A stretch of 31,814 nt of DNA from a virus. The first letter of the stretch is position 1; each line of letters starts with the position of its first letter. The notes beneath the pieces are model-generated. The model did not search any database and was not told the DNA's origin. It saw nothing but the letters and a program-made list of their open reading frames with translations. The stretch is taken from positions 1 to 31,814 of IMG/VR virus record IMGVR_UViG_3300031772_002235, one strand, 5' to 3'. Both the position numbers and the translations under genes were made by a program. This document shows positions 26,929 through 31,814 of this stretch, piece after piece.

Positions 26929-28614
26929 GTGGAACCGATAAAATTTAGTGCAAGGGTAATTGACGTTATCCAGAAGGTCAGTAAGAAAGAGGCGTCACTG
27001 GCGCTGCAAGCTACATCACTGGATGACTTGCGGAAGAAGCCTGTCATTAGTGTAACGCTGTTGCTGGCTGTGCTGGATGTTAAGAATCTCAATGGGCATT
27101 ATCTACCGCTAGAAGAGGCAAACAAGATGGTGGAAGCATTGTCAGAGCATCCATATCTACCGGGGAATTGTAATCACGATATGGTAGCTAGAGCGACAAG
27201 CATTTTGCTGTGGGTAGAGGAGTTCACCGATACTGATGGTGAGAAGCGCAGCGGGCTATACCTTAAAGGTGTGCTTTGGAACAGTTATTTTGATGACCAG
27301 TTATTTGCTAAGATATATGACGATTTTTCCAATGGGAAGTTGGGCGCTAGTTGGGAAATGAACATTTATGTCGTTGATTCTGAGAAAAAGGAAGATGGCA
27401 GCATAGTATTAAAGGACTTTATTATGAATGGCTGGGGGCTGATATTGAGCGATACGCAGCCGGCGGAGAATAGGACTAAGGGAACGGTGCAACTGGCGGC
27501 ATCTGTGAATGAGGGAATAGATCAGGCTTTTTGGGACCGCCATCTGCACGTCCTACAGGCGGAACTTGAGATGGAGTTAGTTGGGAAGGCGCTAACTTAT
27601 GAGGAGAGACAGGCATTACCGGACAGTGATTTCGCATTGATACGGCACGTGAAGGACAGCGAGGGGAATGACATCAAGGAACGGCATTTTCCGATAGATG
27701 ATGAGTCGAGACGAAAAGTAGTCCTGTCATTTTTGAAGAAGTCAAAGCAGTTTACTGGTGAGGAAAAGATAGCTATATTTAAGAAAGCCTTAGCGAAAGG
27801 CAAAAAAGAGGGCGACAAGTGGGTGACGAAGTATGACAGTTGGGATACGAGCGTCTTTCCCCCGAAGCCGCCGAAGAAGGAGGGTGTTATGGGAAAGAGT
27901 GCGACACGGAATTTGATACCGACATGGTATGCAGATGATAATTACATATTAAGGCTTTTTGAGAACATGCCTTGCCCTACTTGTAGTAGCCATTGGGGAG
28001 AAGTCAAGACGGTTGATTACGAGAATGGGGTAGCAGAGCTAGAATGTGGCGGAGATGATGACGGCAACAAGCATCGGTTTGAAGTCGCAATTACGGTTAA
28101 ATCTGTAGGTGGGCAACAGGAAGCGAAGGTTGCTATAGAATATAGGGTGGTAGCAAAGGACAACGAGGCAACGTACATAAAAAAAGAGGTGAAAAGGATG
28201 CCAGAATTTACGGATGAGCAGATCGAGGATATGAAGAAAAAGGCGGCAGTAGATGCTATTGATTCATACAAGTCTAAGGTGAAGCTGGGCGCTGCCAGGG
28301 CAGATGACATCAGCAAGTTGGTTCCGTTTGAGAGCGAAGTCAAGCGATTAGAGGCTGTCGAGAAGTATGCGGAAATGACGGATGAGCAGTATTTAATCGA
28401 GAAGAAAGAAAAGGTCTTTGACAGGAAGGAAGCGGATTATCAAGCGAAGATAGCGGAGTTGGAGAAGGCGAAAGATGCACCGCCAGTAGTTCCGGATACG
28501 CAGGTCAATGCTGGATTGGGGATACCGAAGGACCCGTTGAAAGATGATGAGAAACCAAAGGAATCGGATAAGAAAGAGGTCAAGGTTGATCTCGCTTATG
28601 CTATGAACTTTTAG
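26929..28614 (+). CDS. Prohead protease-scaffold fusion
   Basis: A 561-residue protein. Residues 1-195 resemble phage prohead proteases: N-terminal strand SARVIDVIQ, LNGHYLPLEEA, HPYLPGNCNHD (likely catalytic His region), GLYLKGVLWNSYFDDQLF, and KLGASWEMNIYVV (Ser) before WGLILSDTQPAEN. Residues about 220-295 look like a DUF6582-type domain (LPDSDFALIRHVKDSEGN..RHFPIDDE). A cysteine region (CPTC at about 350) follows. Residues 424-538 are a charged coiled coil typical of scaffolds, and the acidic C-terminus ends AYAMNF. The protease should assemble with the shell and then cleave scaffold. The GTG at 26929 has GGGGTGG upstream. The protease call is by pattern and context. Confidence 0.65.
   Translation: MEPIKFSARVIDVIQKVSKKEASLALQATSLDDLRKKPVISVTLLLAVLDVKNLNGHYLPLEEANKMVEALSEHPYLPGNCNHDMVARATSILLWVEEFTDTDGEKRSGLYLKGVLWNSYFDDQLFAKIYDDFSNGKLGASWEMNIYVVDSEKKEDGSIVLKDFIMNGWGLILSDTQPAENRTKGTVQLAASVNEGIDQAFWDRHLHVLQAELEMELVGKALTYEERQALPDSDFALIRHVKDSEGNDIKERHFPIDDESRRKVVLSFLKKSKQFTGEEKIAIFKKALAKGKKEGDKWVTKYDSWDTSVFPPKPPKKEGVMGKSATRNLIPTWYADDNYILRLFENMPCPTCSSHWGEVKTVDYENGVAELECGGDDDGNKHRFEVAITVKSVGGQQEAKVAIEYRVVAKDNEATYIKKEVKRMPEFTDEQIEDMKKKAAVDAIDSYKSKVKLGAARADDISKLVPFESEVKRLEAVEKYAEMTDEQYLIEKKEKVFDRKEADYQAKIAELEKAKDAPPVVPDTQVNAGLGIPKDPLKDDEKPKESDKKEVKVDLAYAMNF
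28198..28614 (+). CDS. Scaffold protein from an internal start (nested)
   Basis: An in-frame ATG at 28198 lies after AGAGGTGAAAAGG, a good ribosome site, and begins MPEFTDEQIEDMKKK. It would give a 138-residue helical, acidic protein identical to the C-terminal part of the protease fusion, which is the scaffold portion. Nested scaffold genes inside protease genes are well known (lambda Nu3 within C). The separate product would be made in excess over the protease fusion, as scaffold needs to be. Predicted from the site only. Confidence 0.6.
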   Translation: MPEFTDEQIEDMKKKAAVDAIDSYKSKVKLGAARADDISKLVPFESEVKRLEAVEKYAEMTDEQYLIEKKEKVFDRKEADYQAKIAELEKAKDAPPVVPDTQVNAGLGIPKDPLKDDEKPKESDKKEVKVDLAYAMNF

Positions 28615-28691
28615 TTTTTTTTGCAACCAATAAGTATATTTATTTTAATAATTGAAAAAATATACTATATGAGAATTTGGGAGGGATAGTT

Positions 28692-29144
28692 ATGGCAAGT
28701 ACATTTCCACTAAAGCCGAATGTTATACAGGGCATTTTGGGTAAGGATGGCAGTGGTAATTTCTATACTGTAGTGCCGGGAACGTTTGTATACAAAGGTA
28801 CTGACGGGGCGGGTGTCCCCAATAGGATTGTACCATGCACGGACACATCAGAGCACGTGCCAATCGGGGCTATTTATGCGGGTAAGACTGCTGATATTGA
28901 AGATTACACAAAGAATGGTGAGGTAAGCATTGCTATATGGCCGTTCGTAATGAACACTTCTAACGTTGCCGGTGGCGGCGTGCCGGAGGTTGCTGCTAAC
29001 AAGCTTGTATATTTGTTGGATGCCGGGACGCTTTCGGATACCGACACCAATACAAGCCTTTGGATTCTTGGGCAGTGTGTGGATATAAATACCGGTAATG
29101 CTGAGCCTTATACGATCAATTTCTATGGCCCATGGAAGGTATAA
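28692..29144 (+). CDS. Probable capsid decoration protein
   Basis: The ATG at 28692 has GGGAGGG upstream; an earlier in-frame codon at 28677 is worse. The 150-residue product is rich in Gly, Thr, Val and Asp and predicted all beta (GSGNFYTVVPGTFVYKGTD and later GEVSIAIWPFV), with no signal peptide. Position directly between the scaffold and the major capsid gene is the usual place for the head decoration (cement) protein, so it should bind the outside of the capsid and stabilise it. The family cannot be named from sequence alone. Confidence 0.65.
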   Translation: MASTFPLKPNVIQGILGKDGSGNFYTVVPGTFVYKGTDGAGVPNRIVPCTDTSEHVPIGAIYAGKTADIEDYTKNGEVSIAIWPFVMNTSNVAGGGVPEVAANKLVYLLDAGTLSDTDTNTSLWILGQCVDINTGNAEPYTINFYGPWKV

Positions 29145-29162
29145 CAAAAAACTGAAATTAAT

Positions 29163-29182
29163 GGGCGATTGAGGAATCGCCC
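29163..29182 (+). other. 8-bp hairpin upstream of the major capsid gene
   Basis: GGGCGATT-GAGG-AATCGCCC forms a perfect 8-bp stem with a four-base loop, located 33 bases before the major capsid ATG. There is no T-run. It may stabilise the capsid mRNA 5' end or reduce readthrough from upstream. Confidence 0.6.
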
Positions 29183-29214
29183 CTTACTGATAAAAAAACG
29201 GGAGGGGATATATT

Positions 29215-30537
29215 ATGGCAGAACCAATCACGGCGGTAACACAACCGCCAAAACTAACTATGGTAAACAACATAGCAGCGGCACTTCAGGGAAGTGGGCA
29301 TCTTGAAACACTGAAGGCACAGGTATGCGTCAATGAGCATGACCCGACGAATGAAGAAAAAGAGGCGGATAAGGAGTTAAATTCGATAGAGGATGATTAT
29401 CCGGGGCTTGTAGCGGCGATGTCAAAGACGGACAAGGCATCAGAACAGGTGGCTTGGGCGGTAAACCTTAGAAAGCACATCAGGGAGAATTTGTATATAC
29501 CTGCAATCACTGGCGAAAAGGGTGGTGTTGGCAACCTTATCAACGAGGTAGACAGCATATTGACACAGCCGAGGAGCAGGAAGGCTATACAGGCAAGTCT
29601 TGTAATGCAGCCAATAGACTACAGGCCGCCTTACAAGGCGATATGGCCCATGCTTTTGAAGAAAGGGTCTACTAAGGAGTGGTATCAGTTATCCTCTGGG
29701 GCGGATGCAATAGAGTGGGAATCACCGATAGAGGTAGGCACTGCTATGTATTGGACGCCTGGAGGCGGGAACGATCCTGCGAATTTTGTGAGTTTAACTG
29801 GGGGCAAAACAACCGCTAAGCCCTTTTTTATCAAGACGAGAGCATATTCACTGAGTGTCTTTGAGTGGGGTGAAAGGCTAATCAAACCAATAGCAATAAA
29901 GAAAATACAGTTGCAGATGGAATTGGATAAGCGAACCGATGCTGAGGTTCTTGCTGCAATAGATGCGGCTGTGCCAAACGGAACGCTTTACAGCTCACAC
30001 GCTACGCATATAACTGCGGATGCGAATGGAGCGGTGACTTTAGATCATTTTAAGGAAGCCGGGCGAAACCTGATTCATACAGCCGACAGCACAGGAATAC
30101 AGCACGTAGGCGTGAAATCGGTGGCATTATGTGACGTCAAGGCTATCTGGAATCTTGAAGACTTGGGGAATGATGACTGGTCAGAGCAGACGGTTCAGGA
30201 ATTCAATAGTCAGGGATTCCCGATTGAATACGACAGTGGGCAGATCGCTGGTATGAAAGTCAATGGATGGTCAATAGTGCAGAATCCGGCTGCAACTACT
30301 ACGTTTAAGATAAGGTACGTTGGTAGACCTGATCAAGTCGGAATGGTTATACCGGTTACATTCCAGGGGAAGAATATAGTGACAAGAAACGTGCCTTTGA
30401 TTGATGGCAGTCCTGATTTTGTGCAAATAAATCAGAGCAATACACCCCCGGGATTTGAGTTCTGGATAGAGGCTTTTCAGTCAATGGCGATAGTAGTGCC
30501 GGGATGGTATAACCTAGCGCAGTTGAATCAAACATAA
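29215..30537 (+). CDS. Major capsid protein
   Basis: A 440-residue protein with the expected size and position for the major capsid (after protease/scaffold and decoration genes). It has an N-terminal acidic helical region and a core with mixed strands: IDYRPPYKAIWPMLLKKG, ADAIEWESPIEVGTAMYWTPGG, KPFFIKTRAYSLSVFEWGERLI (residues about 199-220), a long helix DKRTDAEVLAAIDAAV, and a C-terminal FQSMAIVVPGWYNLAQLNQ. That order resembles HK97-fold capsid proteins with a peripheral-strand E-loop near 160-200. The ATG at 29215 has GGGAGGGG upstream. Codon use is richer in G+C than in the early genes, consistent with high expression. Family assignment is by position and pattern. Confidence 0.72.
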   Translation: MAEPITAVTQPPKLTMVNNIAAALQGSGHLETLKAQVCVNEHDPTNEEKEADKELNSIEDDYPGLVAAMSKTDKASEQVAWAVNLRKHIRENLYIPAITGEKGGVGNLINEVDSILTQPRSRKAIQASLVMQPIDYRPPYKAIWPMLLKKGSTKEWYQLSSGADAIEWESPIEVGTAMYWTPGGGNDPANFVSLTGGKTTAKPFFIKTRAYSLSVFEWGERLIKPIAIKKIQLQMELDKRTDAEVLAAIDAAVPNGTLYSSHATHITADANGAVTLDHFKEAGRNLIHTADSTGIQHVGVKSVALCDVKAIWNLEDLGNDDWSEQTVQEFNSQGFPIEYDSGQIAGMKVNGWSIVQNPAATTTFKIRYVGRPDQVGMVIPVTFQGKNIVTRNVPLIDGSPDFVQINQSNTPPGFEFWIEAFQSMAIVVPGWYNLAQLNQT

Positions 30538-30580
30538 CGATTGGAAGATTAGAAGATTGGAAGATTGAAGATTAGGAAAA
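30538..30580 (+). repeat. GGAAGATT tandem repeats after the capsid gene
   Basis: Four to five imperfect copies of (G)GAAGATT or AGAAGATT follow the capsid stop. The last part, GATTAGGAAAA (30570-30580), is exactly complementary to TTTTCCTAATC (30773-30783) on the far side of the 161-bp element. Confidence 0.7.
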
Positions 30581-30604
30581 AGAAGGAGGGAGATAAAAAG
30601 TTAT

Positions 30605-30765
30605 CTCTCTTTTAATTTGAATACCCCTAGCTTCAGCTATGGGGATGAAAAATTTAAGAGTTGGGGCATCAACTCTTGGGCTAGGAGATGTAAGTCCATT
30701 GCAAACAATGGCTATCTCTGCTTGAATCCAGAATCCCCTGCCTTTAGGCATGGGGAGTATGTCAA
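30605..30765 (+). mobile_element. 161-bp non-autonomous IS200/IS605-type element (copy 2)
   Basis: Identical in length to the copy at 1071 and different at two bases only. The target is TTAT (30601-30604), left hairpin 30624-30644, right hairpin 30735-30755, and right end TCAA (30762-30765). The left hairpin starts 19 bases in, as in the full IS. The tnpB-derived core with its CCATTG/CAATGG hairpin (30696-30711) is present. It lies in the loop of a larger inverted repeat after the capsid gene. The short distance in sequence implies recent spread in this phage. Confidence 0.92.
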
Positions 30766-30811
30766 TCTCTTGTTTTCCTAATCATTAAATCTTTCCGTAT
30801 GGAGATGAGAA

Positions 30812-31003
30812 ATGGATGATACTATTTTCGGGGAAGGCAAAGTAATCAGGATAGGCGAGGGAGACGGTAGGTGTCAACATCGTGATGGTAAGCGCAGACG
30901 GTGCAGGAATGATGCCGAACCTGGAGAGAAGTATTGCTCGTTTTGTCAGGAATTAATAGAAATAAGAGGGCGATTGACTAAAATTGAGAAAGCAAGCGCC
31001 TAG
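30812..31003 (+). CDS. Small zinc-binding protein, 63 aa
   Basis: The ATG at 30812 follows TATGGAGATGAG. The residues GRCQHRDGKRRRCRNDAEPGEK, then YCSFCQE (20-46) match a common phage zinc motif of the type C-x-H...G-x-x-C-R-N...G..YC-x2-C/H. It probably folds around one zinc ion and may bind nucleic acid or a virion partner. It lies between the capsid gene (and mobile element) and a repeat-rich structural gene. Function unknown. Confidence 0.7.
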   Translation: MDDTIFGEGKVIRIGEGDGRCQHRDGKRRRCRNDAEPGEKYCSFCQELIEIRGRLTKIEKASA

Positions 31004-31029
31004 AAAATAAATATGGGGGTGAGTTCAAA

Positions 31030-31814
31030 ATGTCTATAACAGTAAACTTGCCGGGATCGAGAAATAAGCATGTAAAAAAGGCTATAGAAGAAGCGTTGAG
31101 TTCTCTTAGTTTTGTCGGCATTTCGGGGGTGGGCATAGCTGATGATGACAAGATTACTCTTGGTGCATCTAGTGACGTAACAATTGAATGGGATACTGCG
31201 ATTGCGACTGACCAGTTGCAGATAGGCGCATTGGCAGATGATACTATAATAACATTTGGCATAGCAGCAGCAACACAGAAAAGTTTTGATATAACGTGGT
31301 TCGGTCATCAAGCAAGCGGGGCGTCTTATCTTTATTTTGACGCCAGTGAGGATTTGATCTATACGACAGGTGTTGATCTGCAGTTTAAGGATAATGATGT
31401 TCTTGTATTTGGAACAGGATCGGATAAAACAGGTGACGTTGCTATTACCTGGGATGGGACCAATCTGATAGTATCGGCAAAGACAGATGACAGCGTGATA
31501 GAGATTGGCGATTCTGCATCTACGCAGTTATCATTTGACATCAAATGGTATGGACATCAGGCGTCAGGTGCGTCTTACGTTTATTTTGATGCCAGTGGTG
31601 ATTTGATCTATACTACGGGTGTTGATCTGCAATTCAAGGATAATGACATATTGGTCATCGGTACGGGCGGTGGCGGTGGCGGTGACGTGCAGTTCGTATG
31701 GGATACTGCAAATCTGATAATGAAAGCCGTAGCGGATGACACGCTTTGGGAGATTGGAGACAGTGCAACACCACAGTTATCGTTCGACGTGAAATGGTTT
31801 GGCGGAACGGCGGG
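31030..31814 (+). CDS. Repeat-rich structural protein, N-terminal part (runs off the window)
   Basis: The ATG at 31030 has GGGGGTGAG upstream, and the frame is open to the window end (261 codons). After about 40 residues, the protein consists of beta-rich repeats with period 83 residues: FDITWFGHQASGASYLYFDAS, then DLIYTTGVDLQFKDNDVLVFGTG, repeating as FDIKWYGHQASG... and then FDVKWFGG at the edge. Such FD-W-G...LYFDAS...VDLQFKDND repeats look like phage head or tail decoration or fibre repeats. The gene probably encodes a large extracellular structural protein, possibly a capsid fibre, given its location right after the capsid gene. Confidence 0.7.
   Translation, partial: MSITVNLPGSRNKHVKKAIEEALSSLSFVGISGVGIADDDKITLGASSDVTIEWDTAIATDQLQIGALADDTIITFGIAAATQKSFDITWFGHQASGASYLYFDASEDLIYTTGVDLQFKDNDVLVFGTGSDKTGDVAITWDGTNLIVSAKTDDSVIEIGDSASTQLSFDIKWYGHQASGASYVYFDASGDLIYTTGVDLQFKDNDILVIGTGGGGGGDVQFVWDTANLIMKAVADDTLWEIGDSATPQLSFDVKWFGGTA
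31303..31814 (+). repeat. 249-bp tandem coding repeat
   Basis: The same codon blocks (for example the GGTCATCAAGC/GGACATCAGGC block, and GGTGTTGATCTGCA) recur at 31303, 31552 and 31801, an exact 249-base period. DNA identity is high between units one and two, with mostly third-position changes. Confidence 0.85.

Noticed and set aside
28633-28666. Hairpin AGTATAT...ATATACT between scaffold and decoration genes as a terminator
   Set aside because: All A/T pairs with a 20-base loop and no following T-run; too weak to support.

Overview
The window is a contiguous stretch of a tailed-phage (or prophage) genome with A+T-rich, purine-rich coding strands. Every phage gene reads on the + strand; only one insertion sequence reads on the - strand. 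Most starts are preceded by strong GGAGG-type ribosome binding sites, GTG and TTG starts are common, and genes are packed with 1-35 base overlaps. Two perfect TTGACA-N17-TATAAT promoters also occur. A Bacillota-like or similar bacterial host is plausible, but nothing in the sequence fixes the host.

Layout. (1) 1-5730: nucleotide metabolism and recombination: the tail of a DUF5131/Gp37-type gene, thymidylate kinase, a Cas4/RecB-like nuclease fused to a Gp3-like recombination directionality factor-type domain, several small genes and a tandem MazG-like gene. (2) 5745-11232: replication: a possible structured 5' RNA, an O-like initiator carrying six palindromic iterons inside its gene (lambda-like origin), DnaB helicase, an intact IscB nuclease with its upstream HEARO/omega RNA, and the DnaN clamp. 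(3) 11239-21488: accessory DNA metabolism: a multi-stem RNA candidate, an HNH protein, a radical SAM gene interrupted by an IS200/IS605 element (tnpA and tnpB), two beta-type DNA methyltransferases (one with an HNH gene nested in another frame), a RusA-like resolvase, a DUF4406-like protein and DNA-binding proteins. (4) 21513-31814: morphogenesis: terminator, large terminase, portal-MuF fusion, a small winged-helix/palindrome cassette, a membrane protein, prohead protease with a nested scaffold, decoration protein, major capsid protein, and the start of a repeat-rich structural protein.

Three kinds of RNA-guided or homing mobile DNA share the segment: IscB, TnpB (one autonomous IS plus two near-identical 161-bp non-autonomous derivatives at 1071-1231 and 30605-30765) and HNH genes. 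The 161-bp elements keep both transposon ends and the tnpB 3' end that doubles as omega RNA. One hairpin in that segment is preserved by different bases in the full and short copies. The other standout features are the HNH gene embedded out of frame inside a still-open methyltransferase gene, the replication-gene iterons, and a second, helically phased palindrome array beside a winged-helix gene in the capsid module.
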